Assembly: GCA_903858015.1 (NCBI GenBank)
Contig: CAIOGZ010000025.1
Span: 1-63,689, forward strand
Source: an uncultured cyanobacterium
GTDB taxonomy: Bacteria > Cyanobacteriota > Cyanobacteriia > PCC-6307 > Cyanobiaceae
Reading direction: 5' to 3'
Length of the DNA: 63,689 bases
Shown: positions 47,222-56,408 of the stretch, piece by piece
How positions within the stretch are numbered: the stretch's first letter is position 1
Layout of the letters: each line of letters starts with the position of its first letter
Position numbers and translations under genes: made by a program
Notes under the pieces: generated by a model
The model's input: the letters and a program-made list of their open reading frames with translations, nothing else
What the model was told of the DNA's origin: nothing
Database searches by the model: none

Positions 47222-49996
47222 ATGGCCGCTGTTCGCCTCGCCGATTACAGGCCGGCCCCCTTTCTGCTTGAGCGCACCGATCTGACCGTGCAGCTCTTCG
47301 AGAGCCATGCCCTTGTGCTGGCCCGGCTGGCCTTTCTGCCGAATCCCCAAGCTTCGGCAGGGCAAGCCCTGGAGCTGATGGGGGTGGATCTGGAGCTGGA
47401 GGAACTCCTGCTCGACGGTTCGCCCCTGCCCGCCGCTGCCATCGAACGGCAGAACGACCGACTGCTGCTGCTCGATCCCCCCCAGCGGCCCTTCCTGCTG
47501 ACCAGCCGGGTGCGGATCAAACCGCAAACCAACACCACCCTCGAAGGGCTTTATAGCAGCGGCGGCCTGTTCACCACCCAGTGCGAAGCCGAGGGCTTCC
47601 GGCGGATCACCTTCCACCCGGATCGCCCCGATCTGCTCAGTCGATTTCGGGTGAAGATCGAGGCCGACCGGCGCCGTTGTCCGGTGCTGCTCTCCAACGG
47701 CAATTGTGTGGAAACCGGAGATCTGGAGCCAGATCCGGCCCAACCCCCCCCAGGCCCAAATCAAGGCCAGCCCTATCCAGGCCAAAACGAACCAGCCCAG
47801 AAGGATCAATCCCGCCCCCAAGCGCGTCACTACGCCATCTGGGACGACCCCTTCCCCAAGCCCTCCTACCTATTCGCCCTGGTTGCCGGAGCGCTCGACG
47901 AGGTGCGCGGTGCCTTCCGCACCGCCAGTGGTCGGTTGGTGACACTGCGGCTGCACGTCGAGCCCGGCGATGCTCCTTACACCGCCCATGCCCTGGCCTC
48001 TCTGCAGCGCAGCATGGCGTGGGACGAACAGGTTTACGGACTGGAATACGACCTGGACGAATACAACATCGTTGCCGTGCGCCATTTCAACATGGGCGCG
48101 ATGGAAAACAAAAGTCTAAATATCTTTAATTCCAAGCTCGTGCTGGCCGATGCCGAAACGGCCAGCGATGCCGAGCTCGAACGGATTGAGAGTGTGATTG
48201 CGCATGAATATTTTCACAATTGGACCGGCAATCGCATCACCTGTCGTGATTGGTTCCAGCTCTCGCTGAAGGAGGGACTCACCGTCTTCCGCGACCAGTG
48301 CTTCAGTGCCGATCAGCATGGTCAGGCCCTGAACCGCATCGACAATGTCTCCCTGCTCCGCAACACCCAGTTCCGGGAGGATGCAGGCCCCACCGCCCAC
48401 CCGGTGCAGCCCGACAGCTACGAAGCGATTGACAACTTCTACACCACTACGATCTATGAGAAAGGGGCGGAAATCATCCGTTGTCTCCACACCCTGCTTG
48501 GTGACCAAACCTTTCAACGCGGCATTGCCCACTACGTGCAACGCCACGACGGCAGCGCCGCCACCTGCGCGGATTTCGTGCAGGCCATGCAGGATGCCGC
48601 CAGCGAGGCCCCAGCCCCAAAGCCTGGCTTCTGCTTCGAGCGCTTCCGCCGCTGGTATCACCAGGCCGGCACCCCCGTGCTGCGGATTCAGCGGCACTGG
48701 GATGGCGCCACCGGCCGGCTCGACCTCACCATTCAGCAGCACACCCCAGCCACCCCCGGCCAACCCCGCAAGGATCCGCTGGTGATTCCCCTGGCCATGG
48801 GCCTGCTGGACCAGCGCGGCCAGCCCCTGCTGCCGCAACTGGAGGGAGAAACCAGCCACCAGGCTCAACTGGCCTGCATCAATCCAGATCGCTGGGGCCA
48901 GGCCAGCCGCTTGCTGGTGATCCAGGAACCGGAGCAACGTTTTCGCTTCGAGGGCCTGCCGATCCAGGCCCACCCACCTGCCCTCTCATTGCTGCGCCAG
49001 TTCTCGGCGCCGGTGCGGCTGGAGATCGGCCGCCCGATCGCGGAGCTGGTCCACCTCTTCGCCAACGACAGCGACGCCTTCGCCCGCTGGGATGCGGGCC
49101 AGCAGTTACTGCGCGGCGCGGTGCTGGCCCGGGCACTCGGCAGGCCGGATCAGGCCCTCGAGGAGGAACTGGTGGATGCCTTCGGCCACATTCTGGCCGA
49201 TCCCTCCCTGGCGGAAGCCAGCCGCGCTGCCCTGTTGGCCCTGCCGGGACTGGCCGAACTCGAGGAGGCGATGGCCGAGCCCGATCCCCCCGCCCTTTTT
49301 TCTGCCCTGCTAGCGCTGCAACACCACTTCGGGAAGGCCCTGGCCGAACCACTCCGGCGGACCCTGCAGCGAATTACGCCCCAGTGGTCCCTCGCCTGGC
49401 CGGCCGGCAGCGGCGACCGCAGCCTCACCGCCACGGTCTGGAGCTGGCGGGTGGCGGCCGGCGATCGCAGCGCCATCGCCGCCGCCCGCGCTGCCGTGGA
49501 TGGCAGCTCCATGACCCTGGCCCGCGCTGGCCTGCGAGCACTCCAATGCCATCCCTTGCCCGAGCGGGAGGCGGCCCTGGCCGCCTTCCATCACCGCTGG
49601 CAGGCCAAACCGGTGATCTTGGACGCCTGGTTCGCCCTGGAGGCCGCTGCCCCCTTCGCCGATGGACTGGAGCGGGTGGAGCGACTGCTGGCCCACCCCC
49701 GCTTCGATCCCATGGCCCCCAACTCGGTGCGGGCGGTGCTGGGCGGGTTGGCAAGCAATCCGCCGGTGTTTCACGCCCTTGATGGCAGCGGCTACCGCTT
49801 CTTGGCAGCCCGCATCGCCGAACTCGATGCTCGCAATCCGATCACCGCCTCCCGGCTCGCCAAGGTGTTCAGTCGTTGGCGCAGCTACGGCCCCGACCGT
49901 TCCGCCCGCATGGGCGAGGCCCTTGAGCAGCTCGCCGCCGCCGAGCTCTCCCCGAATAGCCGCGAGGTGGTGAACCAAAGCCTGGCGCTGGCTTGA
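47222..49996 (+). CDS. pepN: Aminopeptidase N (M1 family)
   Basis: 924 residues. A zinc aminopeptidase that trims peptides in the cytosol. GAMENKSLNIFNSKLVLA (about 292) is the exopeptidase motif; HEYFHNWTGNRITCRDW (about 328) with ESVIA before it is the HExxH zinc site, with the third ligand Glu in LKEGLTVFRDQ. The C-terminal helical domain is full length. An unusual Pro/Gln/Asn-rich insert (about 167-201, PDPAQPPPGPNQGQPYPGQN) separates VETGDLE from RHYAIWDDPFPKPSYLFA, where other PepN proteins continue almost directly. Confidence 0.96.
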   Translation: MAAVRLADYRPAPFLLERTDLTVQLFESHALVLARLAFLPNPQASAGQALELMGVDLELEELLLDGSPLPAAAIERQNDRLLLLDPPQRPFLLTSRVRIKPQTNTTLEGLYSSGGLFTTQCEAEGFRRITFHPDRPDLLSRFRVKIEADRRRCPVLLSNGNCVETGDLEPDPAQPPPGPNQGQPYPGQNEPAQKDQSRPQARHYAIWDDPFPKPSYLFALVAGALDEVRGAFRTASGRLVTLRLHVEPGDAPYTAHALASLQRSMAWDEQVYGLEYDLDEYNIVAVRHFNMGAMENKSLNIFNSKLVLADAETASDAELERIESVIAHEYFHNWTGNRITCRDWFQLSLKEGLTVFRDQCFSADQHGQALNRIDNVSLLRNTQFREDAGPTAHPVQPDSYEAIDNFYTTTIYEKGAEIIRCLHTLLGDQTFQRGIAHYVQRHDGSAATCADFVQAMQDAASEAPAPKPGFCFERFRRWYHQAGTPVLRIQRHWDGATGRLDLTIQQHTPATPGQPRKDPLVIPLAMGLLDQRGQPLLPQLEGETSHQAQLACINPDRWGQASRLLVIQEPEQRFRFEGLPIQAHPPALSLLRQFSAPVRLEIGRPIAELVHLFANDSDAFARWDAGQQLLRGAVLARALGRPDQALEEELVDAFGHILADPSLAEASRAALLALPGLAELEEAMAEPDPPALFSALLALQHHFGKALAEPLRRTLQRITPQWSLAWPAGSGDRSLTATVWSWRVAAGDRSAIAAARAAVDGSSMTLARAGLRALQCHPLPEREAALAAFHHRWQAKPVILDAWFALEAAAPFADGLERVERLLAHPRFDPMAPNSVRAVLGGLASNPPVFHALDGSGYRFLAARIAELDARNPITASRLAKVFSRWRSYGPDRSARMGEALEQLAAAELSPNSREVVNQSLALA

Positions 49997-50015
49997 GGCT
50001 CACCAGGGAAGGGCA

Positions 50016-51158
50016 TTAACAGCCCCTGTTCGATGGCGGTATCGCCGCCAATAGACCAGACCCTAGCTGCCTCGAGCCCCGCAGCAGCTCGGAAGGCCTG
50101 GATTGGAATTCGCGACGAAAATCGTTGCTGAATTGGGAAGCGGAAGCGTAGCCACTGGCCCGGGCGATGCTGGCCACCGTGTCGTTCGGCCGCGGATTGG
50201 CAAGCCGCAGCCGGGCCAGGAGCAGCCTTTCACGCCGGACCCACTGCATCGGCGTGCAGCCAAGGCGCTCTTGAAACAGCAGCTGCAGCTTGCGGCGCGA
50301 CTTTTGGCCATAGAGCTCGAGGGCCGCCAGATCCAGCGGCCCCGCCAGGTTGGCGCGAATCCTCGCCAGCAACGCCGCGAAGGCGGCATCCCGGGCGGCC
50401 GCCTTGGCTGAAGATGGCTGCAAATCCAGGGCCTCCAGCCCGAGGCCTGCCGCCAGTAGCAGAACGGCCAGGAGGCGTTCGAGGCTTGCTGCCAGTTCCA
50501 GCATCCCCACCAAGCGCGGATCCGTCTCCTGCAGGTGCTCATACAGCTCCAGGAGGTTGCCCATGCCTTCCACCAACAGCCCCCAGGGACGGGGGGCTGG
50601 ACCACAGACCATGGCGCGCCGCAGCACCTGCTCCCGTTGCTCCGCCCCCATGCTGGCTGCAGCCAACTGCTCGATCTGCATGGCAAGACGGTCTGGGTCG
50701 ATCCCGATCGCCACCACGGCGGTGCTGCCGCAGCGCAACCGGTAGGCGCCGCCGCCGAGATAAAGCAGCCAGCCCGGCCCCAGCCGCTGGTCGCTGCCCA
50801 GAACACTGCTGCTGCCAGTTCCGCTGCCACCAACACGTCCAGGGCCACTGCTGAGGCTGGTCAGCTGCAGCCAGCCACCCCTTACCAGGTAGAGGCAGGG
50901 CCGCGGCTGGTCGGCCCCAACGATGGTGATCGGAGTGCCGACCCAGGCGGCAATCGCGTGGGCGCCGAGTTGGTTGAGGCTGAGCTGGTGGGCGCTGCTG
51001 GCCAGGGGCCCCGCAGATTCGATCGCCTCGATCCCGAGGGGCAGGCCCAATTGCGCAGCCAACTCCCGGCTGCTCAGCACCGGAGCGGACGCGCCCCATC
51101 GGAACGGATGGAGCAAACCGGCGAGGCGCAGTTGACCGCTGCGGGTCTGGGCTTGCAT
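50016..51158 (-). CDS. AraC-family transcriptional regulator
   Basis: 380 residues from the ATG at 51158; a GTG at 51218 would add 20 and read through the hairpin just upstream. The C-terminal 100 residues hold the two-helix-turn-helix AraC domain: KLQLLFQERLGCTPMQWVRR, RLLLARLRLANPRPNDTVAS and IARASGYASASQFSNDFRRE. The N-terminal 250 residues resemble an AraC effector-sensing region with LYLVRGGWLQLTSL. A second conserved helix region precedes the DNA-binding domain. Effector and targets unknown. The gene lies alone, convergent with pepN. Confidence 0.88.
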   Translation of the reverse strand: MQAQTRSGQLRLAGLLHPFRWGASAPVLSSRELAAQLGLPLGIEAIESAGPLASSAHQLSLNQLGAHAIAAWVGTPITIVGADQPRPCLYLVRGGWLQLTSLSSGPGRVGGSGTGSSSVLGSDQRLGPGWLLYLGGGAYRLRCGSTAVVAIGIDPDRLAMQIEQLAAASMGAEQREQVLRRAMVCGPAPRPWGLLVEGMGNLLELYEHLQETDPRLVGMLELAASLERLLAVLLLAAGLGLEALDLQPSSAKAAARDAAFAALLARIRANLAGPLDLAALELYGQKSRRKLQLLFQERLGCTPMQWVRRERLLLARLRLANPRPNDTVASIARASGYASASQFSNDFRREFQSRPSELLRGSRQLGSGLLAAIPPSNRGC

Positions 51159-51160
51159 GG

Positions 51161-51193
51161 CAGTAAGCCCTGCCGCAGGGGCAGGGCTTACTG
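51161..51193 (-). promoter_or_regulatory. Perfect 14-bp dyad directly before the AraC-type ATG
   Basis: CAGTAAGCCCTGCC (51161-51174), loop GCAGG, GGCAGGGCTTACTG (51180-51193). On the minus strand it ends 2 nt before the ATG at 51158, leaving no room for a ribosome-binding site outside the stem. It could act as a translation-blocking hairpin or as an autoregulatory operator. Confidence 0.75.
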
Positions 51194-51271
51194 GGGAAGC
51201 GAAGCAGCTGGAATCCACTCCGAACGACTAGGAGCACTCCTTACGGTTTACAGCGTTGACCAGTTGGTGAA

Positions 51272-51331
51272 AGTGATCTGGGTGGAACTGATCTGGGTGA
51301 AAGTGATCTGGGTGGAAGTGATCCGGTGCAG
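51272..51331. repeat. Four 15-bp direct repeats upstream of the AraC-type gene
   Basis: agtgatctgggtgga (51272-51286), actgatctgggtgaa (51287-51301), agtgatctgggtgga (51302-51316) and a diverged agtgatccggtgcag (51317-51331). Units 1 and 3 are identical. They lie about 115-175 bp upstream of the AraC-type ATG and just beyond the 3' end of the metalloprotease gene. AraC-type proteins often bind direct repeats, so these may be its own sites. Confidence 0.8.
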
Positions 51332-51442
51332 AACGTTGCTGGTGAAGCCGATCCATTGCCCCAGCGCTGCGGCAGAGCTGGGGGAGGGACAGATCCCTTT
51401 TGCGGCGCAGTCGCCGCAGGGATCCGCCGCTCCGGCGCCAGT

Positions 51443-53638
51443 TCAGGCGTTGAGCCAGGCGGGCTGATGGGCCATTGCCAAGCTCGTGGGGCCCCCAAGA
51501 GCCACTCCCCCCAAGGGCGATCCGCCAAGCAGGGCAGCTGGGGACTTGTCGCTGCCGGAACTCAGCGGCGAGGCCAGGGCCGAGAGCACAACCATCCCAT
51601 CCAGCGGTGCGTTGGTTGCGGTTGCGGCACCGCCCAGCAGCAGGCGCGCCGGGGATAGAGCCGCCGGGAGGGGCGCCAGCAGGGGGTCGCCCTGCAGCCC
51701 GACGGGCTGGCTTGTTGCTGCCTGCAGTCCGGTGATCGGATCGGCGGCAGCTTCGGGCGGGGTCGCGAGGCCAAGATCGGCGCGAATCGTCTGGCTGGGG
51801 CTGATTTCGAGCAGTACCGCTGCCGGAGCCTTGGCTGCGGTGGTTGTGGTGGTGGTGGTCGTGGTGGCGGGGACCAGCAGCGCTACGCCAGCGCTAGCGA
51901 CTGGACCACTGCTGTTGAGCGCATTGGTGATGGTGCCGCTGATGAAGTAGTTGCCCACGCTGCCGTAGTCGCTGTAGCCACTGGGTGTGCTGCTGGTGGG
52001 ATTGCCACTGCCGACGCCATCGAGCTTCACGTAGTAGGTGCCCGCGGCCAGATTCGACCAGCTCAGGCTGGTGGCCAGCCCAGGGGAATCGGCGGTTGCC
52101 AGCAGGGTGCCGGCACTGTTGTAAAGACTGGCGGCGAGATCCAAGTTGGTGCCGCTGTCGGCATAGGGGGTGCTGGTGTTGCCGTCGCTCACCGGTGCGG
52201 TGTAGACGAGGTTGGTGCCGCCCCAAATACCATCGCGGTCGACGTAGGCCCGGTACCAATAGGGATCAAAAGTTAGATTGACGTTGCCGGTGCTCTGCAG
52301 CTGGAACGAGTACAAATCTTTGTCTAAACTGGTTTCGATCCGGCCAAATTGGCCCACGGCGCCGCCGCTGATCGTCAGCGGGGAGGCTGTGGCGAGGGTA
52401 TCGCCGATCAGGTCAGATTGAAAGCCAGAGCCGCAGTTTTGAGCGATTAAGGCCATGTCTGCCGCTACGCCGCTAGCATTCGCCAATGTCCCCTTATTGT
52501 TGCTACCATAATAAGTACTATCATCCCATGTCGTGACATTTTTATTGTAGCCTACTCCCATGATTGGCGCCCAGCTGGTTTCACCACTGCCGTGGCCGTA
52601 ATAGTACTCGCTAGAACCTACACCGTCATGGGTGAGGCCTAGGGTGTGCCCCACTTCGTGGCTGATTGCCTCGGCGACACCAGAGAGAGATCTGTTATAA
52701 ATAAAACAGGGAGTGTCTTTGAGGCCGCCAAAAGATCCCCCGGCTGCGACACCACCCATACTACTAGACAATGGACCGAAACTAGTGATCACCGCCCGCG
52801 TGCCGTAGTTGACATCCGTTAAACTTGTTCGCTTTAGCCAGTCTGCCGGTGGTTCCTGGGTCGTCACATCGATATTGAATGGAGCGTAATCTGCAGCGAC
52901 CCGCTGCCAGATCTGTTGAATTGTGCTCAGTTCACCGGCACTGAAGCTAGCAGGGTTGCCATCAAGATCGAAGGCGGGCGAATAAAAAGATGTACCCATC
53001 CCACCCCCGGAACTATTCCAATAGGTCCCAGTCGTGGTGTGGCCATTGAAATCCAGGTAAATCACCTTGCTGGAAGTGGGTGAGGAATGCAGCTGGAAGG
53101 TCCAACCCAGATCCATCAGGGGTACCGTGGTGGTCTGGTTGGAGCCATCGACCACAGTGGCTTCGCGTGGGCCACAGTCATCAAAGATTTTCAGGCCAGA
53201 AGTTTGGTCGGCGCCACCACTAGGGCCAGCGACAGTCTGGGCAGAATGGCTTGATCCTTGGGACGAGAGTTGCCCCGTGGAGATTGTTGGAGAAGCTTCT
53301 ATGCCAGCGTTCGGTGATGGGCTTTGGCTTGACTGATTAGCAGCAGCGAGTTTCGTTGTCGAGGCTGTTCGTTGCAGCCTTTCGATCAGCGCTGCTGAAG
53401 AATTAGAGCTTACACCGAGGCCAAGATTTGCATTCTCGACCTGCAAACCTCCTAGGGATCCAGGCGATCGGTACAAGGCAAGAGTCGCATTACCCGCGGC
53501 AACGGCTGGTAACGGCGCGGCGCCTGGGGCGGAAACGGTGAGGGGCTCGCCCTGCCAACGGTGGCGATTGGCATAGGCGGAACCTTCTGTTCCGCTCAAC
53601 AGCTGTGCAACAACGGATGGAGAGTTTGGGTTGGCCAA
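51443..53638 (-). CDS. Extracellular zinc metalloprotease (metzincin) with PPC-type domain
   Basis: 731 residues (TTG start). Residues about 195-415 form the protease domain: KVIYLDFNGHTTTGTYWN, then the zinc site HEVGHTLGLTHDG (HExxHxxGxxHD) and WAPIMGVGY as the Met-turn. Residues about 435-580 look like a pre-peptidase C-terminal domain (DKDLYSFQLQSTGNVNLTF, LAAGTYYVKLDG). A run of threonines follows, then an Ala/Leu/Gly-rich C-terminus. There is no N-terminal signal peptide and no RTX repeats, so the export route is unclear. Codons for the protease core are AT-richer than those of the C-terminal 150 residues. Confidence 0.85.
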   Translation of the reverse strand: MANPNSPSVVAQLLSGTEGSAYANRHRWQGEPLTVSAPGAAPLPAVAAGNATLALYRSPGSLGGLQVENANLGLGVSSNSSAALIERLQRTASTTKLAAANQSSQSPSPNAGIEASPTISTGQLSSQGSSHSAQTVAGPSGGADQTSGLKIFDDCGPREATVVDGSNQTTTVPLMDLGWTFQLHSSPTSSKVIYLDFNGHTTTGTYWNSSGGGMGTSFYSPAFDLDGNPASFSAGELSTIQQIWQRVAADYAPFNIDVTTQEPPADWLKRTSLTDVNYGTRAVITSFGPLSSSMGGVAAGGSFGGLKDTPCFIYNRSLSGVAEAISHEVGHTLGLTHDGVGSSEYYYGHGSGETSWAPIMGVGYNKNVTTWDDSTYYGSNNKGTLANASGVAADMALIAQNCGSGFQSDLIGDTLATASPLTISGGAVGQFGRIETSLDKDLYSFQLQSTGNVNLTFDPYWYRAYVDRDGIWGGTNLVYTAPVSDGNTSTPYADSGTNLDLAASLYNSAGTLLATADSPGLATSLSWSNLAAGTYYVKLDGVGSGNPTSSTPSGYSDYGSVGNYFISGTITNALNSSGPVASAGVALLVPATTTTTTTTTAAKAPAAVLLEISPSQTIRADLGLATPPEAAADPITGLQAATSQPVGLQGDPLLAPLPAALSPARLLLGGAATATNAPLDGMVVLSALASPLSSGSDKSPAALLGGSPLGGVALGGPTSLAMAHQPAWLNA

Positions 53639-53644
53639 GAGGCT

Positions 53645-53691
53645 GATCTGCTGTGAACTGCATTCACACTGATCCTCTTCTGCAGCAGATC
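53645..53691. promoter_or_regulatory. Interrupted dyad in the protease 5' region
   Basis: GATCTGCTG (53645-53653) and CAGCAGATC (53683-53691) are exact complements with 29 nt between, which hold a smaller dyad GTGAA-CTGCA-TTCAC. It begins 7 bp upstream of the protease start codon (minus strand) and may be an operator or a 5' leader structure. The rest of the 237-bp gap to the next gene shows nothing else. Confidence 0.45.
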
Positions 53692-53875
53692 ACCAGCAGT
53701 CCACCGCTTTACGGTCCGGTCCTGATTCACCTACGCCAGGCCCTTTTGTTGCCATCCTTTGGAGACGTCCAACCGGAAGCCAAGCCGCCCCTGTTCAGCT
53801 CGCAATCAACACCCCACAAGCCTTGCTAATTCGCGTCGCTTTTCCAGGGTTCGCACGCCCAAGCGGGCTGGCGCT

Positions 53876-55252
53876 CTAGTCCGATAGGGGTGGCGGTGGC
53901 AACAAGGGCCGCCGTCGATTGGGCGCCGGAACCATGCCTGTCTCCGCTGCCGGCGGGCTGGAGCGGGCCGCGGGCAGGGGTGGCGGCATCAAGAAACTCG
54001 GTGCGGCGGGTCGGAAGGGCGCCGCCGGCCGTCCTCCCCCTGCCCTAAACACGGCGCTGTGCAGCTGGCTGAAGGTGCTGCGCCGATAGGGACCTCCCTC
54101 CCGCCCCGCATGGGTGCCCCAAAGGCCCTCCCAATAGAAATAGATCACCCCATGGCCGCGTTGGGCCGCCAGTTGAACCTTCTGACTGAGATCGAGCATG
54201 CTGGTGGTGCGGGCACCGAAGCCGGCCAAGATGCCGATTTCCACGGGAATCCCCCAGCTGCGCGCCTTCACCAGGGCCGGTTGATCCAGATCGCGGCTAA
54301 AGCCCGTGATCGAATAGGCGTAGTTCTGCACCACCAGGTCGTCGATCAAGCCACCGAGGGCCCAGAGCTCCCAATCCTGCAGCCACTGGTTGTAGGCGAA
54401 GCGGAACGGACCTGGCGAGAGGCTGATCACCATCCGACGGTCGCCTGAAACCCGCTGCATACGCCCGCGTAGTTCCCGTAGCAGGCCGGTGAGCTGCTGG
54501 CGGCGCCAGCGCATCCAGAAGCGGTCGTTTGGATCAGCGGGCGGATCTTGACCGGTCTCAGCCCGGTACAGGGCCCGGGTGCTGTCGTCGTAGCCGAGCT
54601 CCACCGGCCAGGCGAAGTGGTCATCAAGCTGGATGCCGTCGACACCACAGCGCTGCACGATTTCGATGATCAGGCCAATGAAGCGGGCCCGTACCCCGGG
54701 GTGGGCGGGATTCAACCAGACCCGCAGATCCTTCAGCGGTGAGCTGGCCAGGCTGGCGCCATGCATGGCGAACAGGGCGCTGCCATCGGCTCGGCGTAAC
54801 ACCCAATCAGGATGCTGGCGCACCACCTCGGCATCGGCAGGTTCCATCAATCCGTACTCAAACCAGGGCACCACCTGCATGCCCCGCCGTCGGGCGGCCT
54901 GGGTAAGCCGGCAGATCGGATCGAGATCCGGATTCAGCTGGGCTAGGACCGGTTCGATCGGAGCCCAGCGGCTGCGATGGAAGGTGGTACCGCGGCTCCA
55001 GACGTTCGGATAGAGGGTATTGAAGCCCGTGCTGGCAAGGGCATCGACGGCCGCATCGATGCGCAGCGGGTCGTAGTAGAGAAGGCTAGGGCTGTTGGTG
55101 AGCCAAACCCCCACCCGTCGTTCGACCCGCGGCTGGCGCTCGCCCGCCAGGGCCCTGCCCCCGACCCAACCACTGACCAGCTGGAGCCCTGCCGTGACAG
55201 CCAGGGTGAGGCTCACCGGCAACAGCCGCTTGAGGTAGGCGCGACGCTGCAT
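53876..55252 (-). CDS. GHL10/DUF187-type glycoside hydrolase-like protein, exported
   Basis: 458 residues from the ATG at 55252 (another ATG at 55297). RRAYLKRLLPVSLTLAVTAG is a signal peptide. The TIM-barrel domain has RVGVWLTNSPSLLYYDPLRI, FNTLYPNVWSRGTTFHRSRW, GMQVVPWFEYGLMEP, VDGIQLDDHFAWP (likely catalytic Asp pair) and IDDLVVQNYAYSITGFSRDL. This family acts on polysaccharides such as peptidoglycan-linked glycans, but substrates are mostly undefined. The C-terminal 60 residues are Pro/Ala-rich and disordered. Upstream of the protease on the same strand. Confidence 0.85.
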   Translation of the reverse strand: MQRRAYLKRLLPVSLTLAVTAGLQLVSGWVGGRALAGERQPRVERRVGVWLTNSPSLLYYDPLRIDAAVDALASTGFNTLYPNVWSRGTTFHRSRWAPIEPVLAQLNPDLDPICRLTQAARRRGMQVVPWFEYGLMEPADAEVVRQHPDWVLRRADGSALFAMHGASLASSPLKDLRVWLNPAHPGVRARFIGLIIEIVQRCGVDGIQLDDHFAWPVELGYDDSTRALYRAETGQDPPADPNDRFWMRWRRQQLTGLLRELRGRMQRVSGDRRMVISLSPGPFRFAYNQWLQDWELWALGGLIDDLVVQNYAYSITGFSRDLDQPALVKARSWGIPVEIGILAGFGARTTSMLDLSQKVQLAAQRGHGVIYFYWEGLWGTHAGREGGPYRRSTFSQLHSAVFRAGGGRPAAPFRPAAPSFLMPPPLPAARSSPPAAETGMVPAPNRRRPLLPPPPLSD

Positions 55253-55310
55253 CGGCGCCCAGGGCCCTGGGGCTGGTATCGGATCGGAACCGTTCAAGGC
55301 TGGTCCCCGC

Positions 55311-56318
55311 TCAGCGGAACATCGAGCTCACCGAGCTTTCCTGATGGATCCGCCAGATCGCCTCCCCCAGCATGTTGGCCACCGATAACACCCTCAACTG
55401 TGGGAAGCGCCGCTGGCTTGGCAGGGGAATGCTGTTGGTCACCACCACCTCCTCAAACAGGCCAGGCTCGGAGAGCCGCTCGATGGCTGGAGGCGAAAAC
55501 ACGGCGTGGGTGGCACAGGCCAGTACCTTGGCCGCACCCCGCTGACGCAACAGTTTCGCCCCCTGGCAAATCGTGCCGCCCGTATCGATCATGTCGTCGA
55601 TCAAGATGGCGGTCTTGCCGGCCACATCGCCAATCACGGTCAGACTTTCGGCCACATTGTGACCACTGCGCCGCTTATCAATGATTGCCAGGGGTGCATC
55701 GTGCATCTGCTTGGCGAAGGCCCGGGCCCGGGCCACTCCACCCACATCGGGAGAGACCACCACCACCTGCTCAAGCTGGCGGGAAGAGAGGTAGTCAACC
55801 ATTACGGGAGAGCCGTAGATGTGGTCGCAGGGTATATCAAAATAGCCTTGAATCTGGGCAGAGTGGAGATCCATCGCTAGCACCCGGTCAACCCCGGATT
55901 TAACCAGCAAATTCGCAACCAGTTTGGCAGTGATCGATTCCCGTCCCGCCGTTTTGCGATCGGCTCTGGCATAGCCGTAGTACGGCACTACGGCCGTAAC
56001 TTGACGGGCCGAGGCCCGTCGGCAGGCATCCACCATGATCAGCAGCTCCATCAAGTGATCGTTGACTGGGGCGCAGGTGGGTTGGATCAGGAAAACATCA
56101 CAGCCGCGAATCGATTCCTGGATTTGAATGTAAAGTTCGCCATCGGCAAAACGCTTGATCACCCGGGGCCCGTTAACAACCCCCAGATAGCACCCGATTT
56201 CACGGGTCAGTTCGGGATTCGAGGTGCCGCTAAACAGGCGCAGTCGCCCCATGTCGTGGCCAGCATTGATCAGGCCCCCCCCGGGTTCCACCCGTTCTGC
56301 GGTCGAGAAAGTGGTCAC
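55311..56318 (-). CDS. prs: Ribose-phosphate pyrophosphokinase
   Basis: 335 residues from a GTG at 56318. It makes PRPP for nucleotides, His and Trp. RLRLFSGTSNPELTREIG starts the core; VPYYGYARADRKTAGRESIT is the ATP loop, MDLHSAQIQGYFDIPCDHIY follows, and AILIDDMIDTGGTICQGAKL is the PRPP-binding motif. The frame is open to 56444 but the added residues are not family-like. Divergent from the gene at 56399. Confidence 0.95.
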   Translation of the reverse strand: MTTFSTAERVEPGGGLINAGHDMGRLRLFSGTSNPELTREIGCYLGVVNGPRVIKRFADGELYIQIQESIRGCDVFLIQPTCAPVNDHLMELLIMVDACRRASARQVTAVVPYYGYARADRKTAGRESITAKLVANLLVKSGVDRVLAMDLHSAQIQGYFDIPCDHIYGSPVMVDYLSSRQLEQVVVVSPDVGGVARARAFAKQMHDAPLAIIDKRRSGHNVAESLTVIGDVAGKTAILIDDMIDTGGTICQGAKLLRQRGAAKVLACATHAVFSPPAIERLSEPGLFEEVVVTNSIPLPSQRRFPQLRVLSVANMLGEAIWRIHQESSVSSMFR

Positions 56319-56387
56319 GGCGGACGCGATCGAAGCGGCGCAACACCGATGGTAGGGGTGGGCGGCCCCCAACGGGTCGCAAACCCC

Positions 56388-56408
56388 CAACAGCCACCGT
56401 GGCTGTTG
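56388..56408. promoter_or_regulatory. 21-bp perfect palindrome between prs and the next gene
   Basis: CAACAGCCAC (56388-56397), centre C, GTGGCTGTTG (56399-56408). Ten-base arms around a single base are a typical size for a dimeric repressor site. It lies 70 bp upstream of prs and covers the GTG at 56399, which argues that the neighbour gene may start at a later GTG (56480). Confidence 0.6.

Noticed and set aside
56388..56408. RNA hairpin at the 56399 start codon
   Set aside because: A single-base centre cannot form a stable loop with the full arms; a DNA-binding site is more plausible.
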